Origin: Aquibacillus koreensis
Lineage (GTDB): Bacteria; Bacillota; Bacilli; Bacillales; Amphibacillaceae
DNA length: 64,000 nucleotides
Direction of reading: 5' to 3'
Assembly: GCF_025154055.1 (NCBI RefSeq)
Contig: NZ_JAOALK010000061.1
Coordinates: forward strand, 1-64,000
The notes under the pieces were generated by a model. The model was not told where the DNA came from, ran no database searches, and worked only from the letters and a program-made list of their open reading frames with translations. Position 1 is the stretch's first letter. Each line of letters opens with the position of its first letter. Position numbers and translations under genes: made by a program. Positions 19,312-26,990 of the stretch are shown here, piece by piece.

Positions 19312-20093
19312 TGTCTCGACCATTATCAGGAAAAAGAATCCTTGTCACACGTGCGAAAGAACAGACGAAGGAGTTTTCTGAAAAAATGAAAGAAGTCGGT
19401 GCAATTCCCGTAGTTGTGCCGCTTCTCCATATTCGTCCAACGTATAGCAATGACAATCGTGTTATATTTCAAAACCTTCACGATTTTACATGGATTTTTT
19501 TCACAAGTGCGAATGGCGTGAAATTTTTCTTTCAACAGTTATACGAATACGGATTTGATAAGAACTGGTTATCGCCATTACAGATAGCGGTAGTTGGTGA
19601 TAAAACTGAAATGATGTTAAACCACTACGGTTGTACGGCTGAATTTAAGCCTCGTGATTTTAGTGGAGAAGCAATGATGGAGGAATTTTTAAAGGATGAC
19701 CGAAGCAACGAACGGATCGTTTTAGCTTGCGGAAATCGTTCGCGACAAGAAATTCCTTGTGCACTTGAGCAACATGACATATTTTACAAAAGATTAATCA
19801 CATATGAGACACTAATTAACGCAGATGATTCTACGTTACTTGAGGAATACATAGCTAGTGGTGAAATAGATATATTCACTTTTACTAGTCCATCAGCAGT
19901 AGAGGCACTTCATCGTCTAATAAATACAACGCTATTTGAAAAAATTGCACGAGAGCATTTATGTGTATGCATTGGTTCCACAACCGAAAAAAAGGCACTT
20001 GAACTCGGGTTGAAGCAAGTGTTGGTTCCGGATACATTTACGATTGAAGGTATGCTACAGGTGCTAATTGATTATTATAAGGCGAAAGGATAA
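19311..20093 (+). CDS. hemD: Uroporphyrinogen-III synthase
   Basis: Closes hydroxymethylbilane with inversion of ring D. A 260-residue, two-lobe protein of this poorly conserved family. The recognisable parts are GKRILVTRAKEQTKEF at the N-terminus, FTSANGVKFFF near residue 65 and IFTFTSPSAVEAL near 190. It overlaps hemC by one base and is followed by hemB nine bases later, exactly the B. subtilis operon order. Confidence 0.95.
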   Translation: MSRPLSGKRILVTRAKEQTKEFSEKMKEVGAIPVVVPLLHIRPTYSNDNRVIFQNLHDFTWIFFTSANGVKFFFQQLYEYGFDKNWLSPLQIAVVGDKTEMMLNHYGCTAEFKPRDFSGEAMMEEFLKDDRSNERIVLACGNRSRQEIPCALEQHDIFYKRLITYETLINADDSTLLEEYIASGEIDIFTFTSPSAVEALHRLINTTLFEKIAREHLCVCIGSTTEKKALELGLKQVLVPDTFTIEGMLQVLIDYYKAKG

Positions 20094-20102
20094 GGTGAAA
20101 AG

Positions 20103-21080
20103 ATGAAAGAACTTTTATTCCAAAGACATCGTAGACTGCGCTCATCTGAAAGCATGAGAGCAATGGTAAGAGAAACGCAACTTTCGACAGACGACTTAAT
20201 TTATCCTATTTTTGTTGTGGAAGGGAATAATATTAAAAACGAGGTAGGTTCGATGCCTGGTGTGTATCAGGTTTCCTTAGACCACCTATCTGTGGAATTG
20301 GAAGAACTAGTTGATTTAGGAATCCGATCCGTTCTATTATTTGGTGTTCCAAAAGATAAAGATGAGGTAGGCACACAAGCTTATTGTGAAACTGGTATTG
20401 TCCAGGAAGCAATTCGTAAGATTAAAAAAGAATTCCCTGAAATGCTTACAGTAGCTGATACTTGCTTATGTGAGTACACTTCGCATGGGCACTGTGGTGT
20501 GATTAAAGATGGTGACGTCTTAAATGACGAGTCCCTAGAATTAATTGTACAAACAGCAGTATCACAGGCTAAGGCGGGAGCGGACATTATTGCTCCATCT
20601 AATATGATGGATGGATTTGTAGCAGCAATTCGCAAAGGATTGGATGAAGCGGGTTTTGTAAATATACCAATCATGTCCTATGCCGTTAAATATGCTTCTG
20701 CTTTTTATGGTCCATTTCGAGATGCAGCAGGAAGCGCACCACAATTTGGCGATCGCAAAACGTATCAGATGGACCCAGCAAATCGTTTAGAGGCTTTACG
20801 CGAAGCAGAGTCCGATGTTCGTGAAGGAGCAGACTTTTTAATCGTGAAACCAGCTCTGTCATACATGGATATTATGAGAGATGTTAAAAATAACTTCCAT
20901 GTTCCGGTTGTTGCTTATAATGTTAGTGGTGAATATGCAATGGTAAAAGCAGCAGCACAAAATGGGTGGATTGATGAGAAAAGAATTGTTTTGGAAAAAT
21001 TAACATCGATGAAACGTGCAGGAGCAGATATTATTATTACATACGCTGCAAAAGATGTAGCAAGATGGTTGAGTGAATAA
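20103..21080 (+). CDS. hemB: Porphobilinogen synthase (ALA dehydratase)
   Basis: Condenses two 5-aminolevulinate molecules. Both Schiff-base lysines are in place: Lys196 in [17 protein letters not shown] and Lys249 in VKPALSYMD. The metal site [15 protein letters not shown] has the three cysteines of zinc-dependent enzymes. 325 residues. It sits nine bases after hemD with AAGGTGAAAAG as ribosome-binding site. Confidence 0.97.
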   Translation: MKELLFQRHRRLRSSESMRAMVRETQLSTDDLIYPIFVVEGNNIKNEVGSMPGVYQVSLDHLSVELEELVDLGIRSVLLFGVPKDKDEVGTQAYCETGIVQEAIRKIKKEFPEMLTVADTCLCEYTSHGHCGVIKDGDVLNDESLELIVQTAVSQAKAGADIIAPSNMMDGFVAAIRKGLDEAGFVNIPIMSYAVKYASAFYGPFRDAAGSAPQFGDRKTYQMDPANRLEALREAESDVREGADFLIVKPALSYMDIMRDVKNNFHVPVVAYNVSGEYAMVKAAAQNGWIDEKRIVLEKLTSMKRAGADIIITYAAKDVARWLSE

Positions 21081-21091
21081 AAAAAGAAGGG

Positions 21092-22390
21092 ATGATGACC
21101 GTGGCAAATTATCAAAACTCGATGGATGCATATAAAGAAGCCGTTGATCTTATGCCTGGTGGTGTCAATTCACCTGTACGTGCATTTAAATCGGTGGGAA
21201 TGAACCCGATTTTTATGGAACGAGGCAAAGGATCAAAGATTTTTGATATTGATGGAAATGAATACATTGATTATGTCCTAAGTTGGGGTCCACTTATCTT
21301 AGGTCATGCGGATAATCGTGTGGTATCGAAACTAAAAGAAGTTGCAGAAAATGGGACAAGCTTTGGTGCCCCAACTTTATTAGAGAATAAATTGGCGAAG
21401 CTAGTTATTGACCGTGTTCCATCGATAGAAATGGTGAGAATGGTTAACTCCGGTACAGAGGCAACAATGAGCGCGCTTCGTTTAGCGCGTGGTTATACTG
21501 GTCGAGATAAGATCCTAAAATTTGAAGGTAATTATCATGGACATGGTGATTCTTTATTGATTAAAGCTGGATCTGGAGTCGCAACGCTTGGATTACCAGA
21601 TAGTCCTGGTGTACCTGAATCAGTTGCTAAAAATACAATCACTGTACCTTACAACGATATGGAAAGCGTGCGCTATGCGTTTGAACAATTTGGTGATGAT
21701 TTAGCAGCAGTCATTGTAGAACCAGTTTCAGGTAATATGGGAGTAGTTCCACCAAAAGACAACTTCCTACAACAATTACGTGATATTACCGAACAAAATG
21801 GAACTGTCCTTATTTTTGACGAGGTAATGACCGGTTTCCGTGTTGGGTATAACTGTGCCCAAGGTCATTTTGGCGTAACGCCTGACCTTACTTGTCTTGG
21901 AAAAGTAATTGGTGGCGGTTTACCAGTTGGAGCATACGGTGGTAAACGCGAAATTATGGAAAGAGTAGCTCCTGTTGGTGATATCTATCAAGCGGGTACA
22001 CTTTCTGGGAATCCACTAGCAATGACTGCAGGGTACGAAACGCTTGTAGCACTCGATAAAGAGGCATATGAGCAAATAAACAAGCAAGCAGACCGCCTAG
22101 TAGAAGGCTACCAACAAGCTGCTGAAGAATTTAATGTACCACTACAAGTAAATCGGGCAGGCTCTATGGTTGGCTTCTTCTTTAACAGTGAAGAAGTATT
22201 TAACTACGAAACTGCAAGTAAATCAAATTTAGATCATTTTGCTAGTTATTACCGAACAATGGCAGACGAAGGTGTATTTTTACCACCATCTCAATTTGAA
22301 GGATTATTTTTATCCACTGCGCATACAGATGAAGATGTTGAAAAAACCATCGCAGCAGTTCGTACTGCTTTTGCTAAACTATCAAAATAA
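21092..22390 (+). CDS. hemL: Glutamate-1-semialdehyde 2,1-aminomutase
   Basis: PLP-dependent enzyme that makes 5-aminolevulinate from the HemA product. The cofactor lysine is in [16 protein letters not shown] (Lys271 from the first ATG). The N-terminal [11 protein letters not shown] and [12 protein letters not shown] are family signatures. About 430 residues. ATG 21092, ATG 21095 and GTG 21101 are all possible starts after AGAAGG (21085-21090). The last has the most normal spacing. It is the final gene of the hem operon, before a strong terminator. Confidence 0.96.
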   Translation: MMTVANYQNSMDAYKEAVDLMPGGVNSPVRAFKSVGMNPIFMERGKGSKIFDIDGNEYIDYVLSWGPLILGHADNRVVSKLKEVAENGTSFGAPTLLENKLAKLVIDRVPSIEMVRMVNSGTEATMSALRLARGYTGRDKILKFEGNYHGHGDSLLIKAGSGVATLGLPDSPGVPESVAKNTITVPYNDMESVRYAFEQFGDDLAAVIVEPVSGNMGVVPPKDNFLQQLRDITEQNGTVLIFDEVMTGFRVGYNCAQGHFGVTPDLTCLGKVIGGGLPVGAYGGKREIMERVAPVGDIYQAGTLSGNPLAMTAGYETLVALDKEAYEQINKQADRLVEGYQQAAEEFNVPLQVNRAGSMVGFFFNSEEVFNYETASKSNLDHFASYYRTMADEGVFLPPSQFEGLFLSTAHTDEDVEKTIAAVRTAFAKLSK

Positions 22391-22399
22391 ATAATATGT

Positions 22400-22436
22400 A
22401 AACCTCCCGCATAACATGATATGCGGGAGGTTTTTT
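22400..22436 (+). terminator. hem operon terminator
   Basis: AAACCTCCCGCAT pairs perfectly with ATGCGGGAGGTTT, followed by more T residues. Confidence 0.92.
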
Positions 22437-22510
22437 CGTCTATACAAGGTTCTGAAGGTATTTATTAATACATAGTAATCATAAACTGTGCAGCAATTTC
22501 TCGACCCGCT

Positions 22511-22783
22511 TCACAAGTGAAATTGGCTCCCTTTCCGAGGAGGAATCACGAAAAATCCCAGAACCCGGATTTTTCTAAGTTCAGATTCCTCTTGCGGGCA
22601 CGGCCTCAACTAACTCAGTCACAGATGTTTTGGTGGGCCGAGTAACCGCAGGCCCAAAGTGCGTTCCTGAGTGGATCTTCGGCTCGCGCTGTTCCCGCAG
22701 GATAAGGAATGCTTCAGAGAATCTACATCGCACGAAGGAAATGCGATCTTCATTTCCGAGGAGTGTCGCCAATTTCACTTGTT
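22511..22783. repeat. Palindromic element with 15-bp inverted ends
   Basis: ACAAGTGAAATTGGC (22513-22527) and GCCAATTTCACTTGT (22769-22783) are perfect inverted ends about 270 bases apart. The interior is GC-richer than its surroundings, with many short inverted segments. It contains the nested hairpin unit at 22538-22592. Two open frames in it read through the palindromes and have no start signals. It is probably a non-autonomous mobile element or dispersed intergenic repeat. Confidence 0.6.
22538..22592 (-). repeat. Nested hairpin element, second copy (inverted)
   Basis: This is the reverse complement of the unit at 96-153. The matching parts are the flanks (AGGAATCTGAACTTAGAAAAA on the minus strand, and GATTCCTCCT), but the central loop and one stem base pair differ. 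It sits close to one end of a different, larger repeat. The same small unit has therefore entered two unrelated host repeats. Confidence 0.7.
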
Positions 22784-22917
22784 TCGCTAGTAACAGTAAT
22801 AAAAAGTTATTGTCTATACTACTAATTTTAAGTGTAAGTCCAAACAACTGTAAGTAAAGTACATAAAATTGTAGTTCTTTCTCTTAAGAAGAGGGATGTA
22901 ACCTAGATTCCATTAGG

Positions 22918-23097
22918 CTAGTGGAGGAAATACACGTAGACTCCTGTGGGATCTGCGAGACAGGCGAGACCCTGCAGGAGCAAAGCGACGAAGCGGCTCG
23001 GCGCTCGCCCCACGGAAAGCGGAGTGTATTTCCGGAACGGTAGAGCAGTATTATCATCTTTAGTTACTGTACAGTATGGATCTACTACGAAATATAT
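22918..23097. repeat. Bacillaceae intergenic palindromic repeat, copy B
   Basis: Uninterrupted version of the repeat at 1-262. The core starts GGAGGAAATACAC and ends GTGTATTTCC, an inverted pair. Inside are ACTCCTGTGGGA, GCGAGAC, CTGCAGGAG and CCCCACGGAAAGC. The downstream tail (ACAGTATGGATCTACTA, about 23070-23086) also matches copy A. The family is common in intergenic DNA of Bacillaceae. Function unknown. Confidence 0.75.
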
Positions 23098-23157
23098 TTA
23101 TTTCTTAAGTACAAAAAATGCTTACTGCAACAAATAGGGATGGTTTCAAGCTTCTTT

Positions 23158-23185
23158 GCATATTTTAGAAATTTTTTCATATATT
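23158..23185 (+). promoter_or_regulatory. Sigma-E promoter of spoVID
   Basis: GCATATT (23158-23164), a 13-base spacer and CATATATT (23178-23185) match the sigma-E consensus KMATATT-N13-CATACANT at nearly all positions. spoVID is a known sigma-E gene in B. subtilis. Confidence 0.7.
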
Positions 23186-23239
23186 TGAGTTGAGGACAAT
23201 GTACGAATAGCTTGTTGATTTTGAGGGGAGGAATTCGTC

Positions 23240-24421
23240 TTGACCTATGGAGATGAATCAGTGTTTACTTTTGACTTAAACGAGTCGTTGTGGTTTAAAA
23301 GAGGACAGGAAGTGGATGAGATCATGGGAATCTCACTTGAACCTGAGATATCTATTCAAGAATTTGATGATTTTGTCTCTGTTCGTGGTGTCATTGAACT
23401 TAAAGGGGAGTATTTCCAGGTAAAAAATGAATTGATTGAAGATGAAGAGCAGATTTTGTCATTAAGGGATCATCCTTCGCAACGTACAGTTGACCGTGTA
23501 GAAAGCTATGAAGATGGTGTGAATGAATTCTTTCATAACTTTCCTGTAGAAGTTACGATACCAAAGTACCGAATCGATAGTTTAGATGACGTCTTAGTGG
23601 GTATCGATTCTTTTGACTACGAATTACCGGAAAATAGTCAATTAATCTTGCACGCTACAATTGGAATCCACGGGGTAAAAGAAGATGTGCCTAATCGCTA
23701 TGAATCTGGGGTAGATGATGAGGAAGATGATTTGCCAACACAACCTTTAGAAGATAGCTTTTCGTTTGATGTGAAAGATTCTGAGGAAGAAGATAGCTCT
23801 GAACACTTAGATCTATTAAATGAAGAGGCAAGACCATCGCTTCATGATGAGTCAGAAGCAGAACCCGAGCCGGAACTTTTATCAGAGGTCGAGAAAGAGC
23901 CTGAACTAGAAGCAGAATCGAGACCAGAACCGGAACTTGAGCAAGAATCAGAACCTGAAGCTGAACCTGAACCTGAAGCCAAAACGGAGCCAAAGGCAGA
24001 AAAAGAAAGATGGAAACATAAGAAATCGCAATCTCTTGCTGAGTTTTTTGGGAGTTCAGTAGAGAAGAAGATCCATGCAGAAGAAGATGCAGTAGAATCA
24101 CCAGGGTATGAATCAAGTGAATCAAGTTTCATATCATTTTCTTCCCAAGCATCAGATGATGGTGATTATGACGAATCTGTGGAATCAAGAGAAGGAAAAG
24201 TAGAAACGGATTATCTGATAAATATTTTTGCTGACAAAGAAGAAGAAAACAACTATTCTCGCCTGAGAATATATATTGTACAGGAAGAGGATACATTAGA
24301 TTCGATTGCAGAGCGCTACCATCTATCACCAATGCATATTTCAACAACAAACAAACTAGAATCTGATGATCTTGCAGAAGGACAAATCTTAAATATACCA
24401 ATTAGAGAAAAAAGTAAATAA
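23240..24421 (+). CDS. spoVID: Spore coat morphogenetic protein SpoVID
   Basis: A 393-residue mother-cell protein that helps the coat encase the forespore. The N-terminal all-beta region (about 1-150) carries the conserved VFTFDLNESLWFKRGQEV start. A long acidic segment (about 155-260) contains many Glu-Pro repeats. A C-terminal LysM domain (about 345-390, YIVQEEDTLDSIAERYHLSP) should bind peptidoglycan or its precursor. TTG start, six bases after GGGGAGGA. A sigma-E promoter is visible upstream. Followed by ysxE, as in B. subtilis. Confidence 0.93.
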   Translation: MTYGDESVFTFDLNESLWFKRGQEVDEIMGISLEPEISIQEFDDFVSVRGVIELKGEYFQVKNELIEDEEQILSLRDHPSQRTVDRVESYEDGVNEFFHNFPVEVTIPKYRIDSLDDVLVGIDSFDYELPENSQLILHATIGIHGVKEDVPNRYESGVDDEEDDLPTQPLEDSFSFDVKDSEEEDSSEHLDLLNEEARPSLHDESEAEPEPELLSEVEKEPELEAESRPEPELEQESEPEAEPEPEAKTEPKAEKERWKHKKSQSLAEFFGSSVEKKIHAEEDAVESPGYESSESSFISFSSQASDDGDYDESVESREGKVETDYLINIFADKEEENNYSRLRIYIVQEEDTLDSIAERYHLSPMHISTTNKLESDDLAEGQILNIPIREKSK

Positions 24422-24759
24422 AGGTTATGTGTAAAGGAAATTAGGAGAAATCAGTTTAATAGACGAAGAGCTTGAGGTAAAGTTAGCGTGTGAGATAAAG
24501 CTTTTACTAATCCGTTTATTAAGGGAATGATAAGAAATTATCCCGTTACAAGTACTCCTAACACGAAAAACATGTAATCCCTTGCCACACAAAAGTGACA
24601 AGGGATTTTATTTTAATGAGGATAGAACTATTATAGTGATTTTCTGAGCTTATCTTTGCTAAAAGGAAGGTGTCCTATGATTCCCACCATTATGAGGCTT
24701 TCCTCACATCGTTGATTATAGCACAGATTGTTTCATTTCTATTTTTGGAGTTGATATAA
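24422..24759. other. spoVID-ysxE intergenic region
   Basis: This 338-base AT-rich gap contains the terminator at 24576-24614. A short G/C-containing stretch follows at 24665-24710. I see no convincing promoter for ysxE, no RNA gene and no small coding sequence. Confidence 0.5.
24576..24614 (+). terminator. spoVID terminator
   Basis: AATCCCTTG pairs with CAAGGGATT, with CAC/GTG continuing the stem after one mismatch, then a T-rich tail. It lies about 155 bases after the stop. Confidence 0.7.
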
Positions 24760-25782
24760 ATGACAAATGTGAAGCGCTTATTACAAGCTTATCAAATTAA
24801 ACCCACAGAAATCACCTCTATTACGAAGCGCTTATATAAAATTCAAAGCCATCAATATACATTTGCGTTAAAACGTGCAAGCATTCCCCGCGATCGATTG
24901 AATATATGGCAAAAAGTTTATCAGATGGGTAATCAACATCAACTTTCTTCTATTTTGCCCGTGTATTTAACAAAAAAAATTCAAATTTATGAAGAGCACG
25001 AGAAAGAAATTTATTACCTAACGCCTTGGAAAGAAAAAAAAGAAAGTGATGAACCGTCACATGAAATTGAATCCTTTTATCGTTCTATCGGAAAAGTGCA
25101 TAACCAAACAAAAAAAGAGCAAACTGTTCAAGTTGATCAACTTGAACAATTTGTCTCTAAAGAAAAGCAACTAATAGTACAGTACCGTCAAAAATTACTT
25201 CGCTACGTAGAAAGATTTGAAAAGAAGCACTATATGTCTCCATTTGAGTTAAGAGTGTGTATGCAATATAGGGATTTAGATTACCTATTTCGTCAGATCG
25301 ACTACTGGTATGATTACTATTTAGAGGATATCACGCAGGAAAAGATTGCATTCTTATCATTATGCCATGGTAATTTACGTCGATCCCACCTTATCTATCA
25401 AAGCAGTGAGACATATTTTGTGAATTGGGAACATGCCTTCTTAGGAAGTTCAATGAATGATTTAGCTGGTTACTATTATAATGAATTTAAATACCATGAC
25501 TGTTATTTAAGTGACATGATGGAGTCATTCTCTGTTTATGAAAAATATAATTCCCTTCTACAAAGCGAAAGAAGCTTATTAGCTGTTATCCTTTTGAATC
25601 CTAAGTCCTATGTTCATCTAATTGAAAGATATGCAAAAGGGAACTTATCAAGCATAGAACCTTTTCAAATCCGTAGATTAGAGTATAACTATCGTCGGCT
25701 CATGCATGGTTTAAGTTTCCAAGATTTTCTATATCGCACAAGGGAAGCGATAAAAGAAAAAGAAATGGAGTCTACTGACTAA
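24760..25782 (+). CDS. ysxE: Spore coat protein YsxE, CotS/kinase-like fold
   Basis: A 340-residue protein with the fold of aminoglycoside/choline phosphotransferases, related to the coat proteins CotS and YutH. The N-lobe has YKIQSHQYTFALKRA with the nucleotide-site lysine. The catalytic-loop region reads LSLCHGNLRRSHLIY, where the usual HGDLHxxN is altered (Asn for the catalytic Asp), so enzyme activity is doubtful. YFVNWEHAFLG replaces the IDWE/D metal motif. In B. subtilis ysxE follows spoVID. Its stop overlaps the next, convergent gene by four bases. Confidence 0.87.
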   Translation: MTNVKRLLQAYQIKPTEITSITKRLYKIQSHQYTFALKRASIPRDRLNIWQKVYQMGNQHQLSSILPVYLTKKIQIYEEHEKEIYYLTPWKEKKESDEPSHEIESFYRSIGKVHNQTKKEQTVQVDQLEQFVSKEKQLIVQYRQKLLRYVERFEKKHYMSPFELRVCMQYRDLDYLFRQIDYWYDYYLEDITQEKIAFLSLCHGNLRRSHLIYQSSETYFVNWEHAFLGSSMNDLAGYYYNEFKYHDCYLSDMMESFSVYEKYNSLLQSERSLLAVILLNPKSYVHLIERYAKGNLSSIEPFQIRRLEYNYRRLMHGLSFQDFLYRTREAIKEKEMESTD

Positions 25783-25967
25783 ATCCATTCCAGGAAAAAT
25801 GCTAGATATAAACCAATAAAAATACCGAGTAATAAGACATCAAAGGTAGTCGGAAAAAATATAGTTCTAAGTCCTTGGAAAATGACGATTGGTAGTAAGC
25901 ATCTTTCTATCACTAATAACCAATATCTCAGCCAAGGCGGAAGTCGATAACGGTAATATCGTGCCAT
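25779..25967 (-). CDS. Small two-helix membrane protein
   Basis: A 62-residue protein. The arginine- and tyrosine-rich N-terminus (MARYYRYRLPPWLRY) is followed by two membrane segments (about 14-36 and 43-61). A good ribosome-binding site (AAGGGGTG, seven bases before ATG on the minus strand) supports a real gene. It is convergent with ysxE and overlaps it by four bases. I recognise no family. The size, charge pattern and place among sporulation genes suggest a spore or envelope membrane protein, but that is inference. Confidence 0.65.
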   Translation of the reverse strand: MARYYRYRLPPWLRYWLLVIERCLLPIVIFQGLRTIFFPTTFDVLLLGIFIGLYLAFFLEWI

Positions 25968-26011
25968 CGTTACACCCCTTTGTAATTAAAATTTATAGGA
26001 TAAAAGTAACC

Positions 26012-26043
26012 AAGCGCCAGTTTTTCTCTAGGGCGCTTTTTCT
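26012..26043 (+). terminator. Stem-loop terminator downstream of ysxE
   Basis: AAGCGCC and GGCGCTT are inverted around a 13-base loop, followed by TTTTCT. It lies beyond the minus-strand gene and would stop read-through from ysxE. Confidence 0.6.
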
Positions 26044-26176
26044 CTTTTGTAACCGCTTTTGGTGTATTGTATGTCGATTAGGCAAGATGGTGCATAAAAA
26101 ACTACATCTTATTTACATCTAATGCTCAGTAGATGTAAAATGCGAAGTTATTTTAAAACGTTTATTAAAAGCTAGG

Positions 26177-26417
26177 TTAACGCGTAAGAAAGAGTTGGAT
26201 TCGAACGCGTCAGAGAGCGAGCCATGAGATAACACGTAAGAAAGAGTTGGATTCGAACGCGTCAGGGAGCGAGCCATGAGATAACACGTAAGAAAGAGTT
26301 GGATTCGAACGCCTCAGGGAGCGAGCCATGAGTTAACACGTAAGAAAGAGTTGGATTCGAACACGTCAGAGAGCGAGCCTTGAGTTCACGCGTTAGAAAG
26401 AGGTGCAGTCCATAAGC
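26177..26417. repeat. 52-bp tandem repeat, about 4.5 copies
   Basis: Four near-identical units (26177-26229, 26230-26281, 26282-26333, 26334-26385) and a decayed fifth. Each contains GTAAGAAAGAGTTGGATTCG, AACGCGTCAGRGAGCGAG and CCATGAG. Copy 1 has one extra base. Differences are single bases, so expansion was recent. The unit length is not a multiple of three, and stop codons break all frames. It lies between ysxE and the valS promoter. Confidence 0.9.
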
Positions 26418-26596
26418 TAACGCTTAAGAAAGTAGAGCTTCCTACAAAGTCAGAGTTGACTCTGAAAGAGCTTGTTCAATTACCATTTGATTATTCAGTA
26501 ATATTTAGCTAAGTTACTTACGTCGAAGTTTATGCGAACAGTGCCATAGTACCCTTGGCAGAAAAATCAATTACATAGGAAAAAATAATAAATCTA

Positions 26597-26626
26597 TTGA
26601 CTTATTTATGTTTTTTTGGATAAAAT
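26597..26626 (+). promoter_or_regulatory. Candidate valS promoter
   Basis: TTGACT (26597-26602), an 18-base spacer and TAAAAT (26621-26626) lie just before the T-box leader. Confidence 0.55.
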
Positions 26627-26657
26627 AGCAACTATACAAATGCTCTATTGTCTAAAA

Positions 26658-26928
26658 TAACATGGATAAATGCAGTGAAGAGGAAGAGTACAGGATAAAT
26701 ACCTTTAGAGAGGGAAATCATCAGCTGAAAGATTTCCTAGGATCGTTTGTTTTGGAATGTCGCCTTGGATGCAGCTTCTTTGAACATGAAGTAGAAGAAG
26801 CCGGTAACAATACCGTTAATTATTTTGAGTGTACCTCCACATTTTTGTGTGAAAGTGTGTAGGTGAACAAAGGTGGTACCACGGAAATAATCCTTTTCGT
26901 CCTTTACGGATGAAGAGGTTTTTTTGTT
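26658..26928 (+). promoter_or_regulatory. T-box riboswitch, tRNA-Val type, before valS
   Basis: Canonical T-box leader. Stem I has the AGTA element (26687-26690) and the distal AGAGAGGGAAA..GCTGAAAG..TTTCC hairpin. The specifier region GGAATGTCGCC contains the valine codon GTC at 26759-26761. The T-box sequence AAGGTGGTACCACG is at 26870-26883. The competing terminator pairs CCTTTTCGTCC (26892-26902) with GGATGAAGAGG (26908-26918), followed by seven T residues. Uncharged tRNA-Val should stabilise the antiterminator and allow valS transcription. Confidence 0.95.
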
Positions 26929-26990
26929 GTCTACAGACTACGCCATCCAAGTTCTTGTTATTTTAGTTGTTGATAAAGGAGGAAGATGAA

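Noticed and set aside
22581-22857. Open frames on both strands between hemL and spoVID, and another at 22946-23137
   Set aside because: They run through palindromic repeats, have no start signals and give low-complexity or repeat-encoded proteins.
23691-24401. Long antisense frames inside spoVID
   Set aside because: They are mirror images of the Glu/Pro/Ser-rich codons of spoVID. The sense gene has a ribosome-binding site, sigma-E promoter and LysM domain.
26177-26417. CRISPR or coding repeat
   Set aside because: The tandem units are fully similar without unique spacers. The unit length is not a multiple of three and stops are frequent.
26791-26793. GTA as the T-box specifier codon
   Set aside because: It lies after Stem I. 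The GTC at 26759-26761 is in the normal GGAAT-NNN-GCCTTGGA context.
26662-26862. 66-codon open frame before valS
   Set aside because: It lies wholly inside the T-box leader, which explains the sequence conservation. It has no ribosome-binding site.
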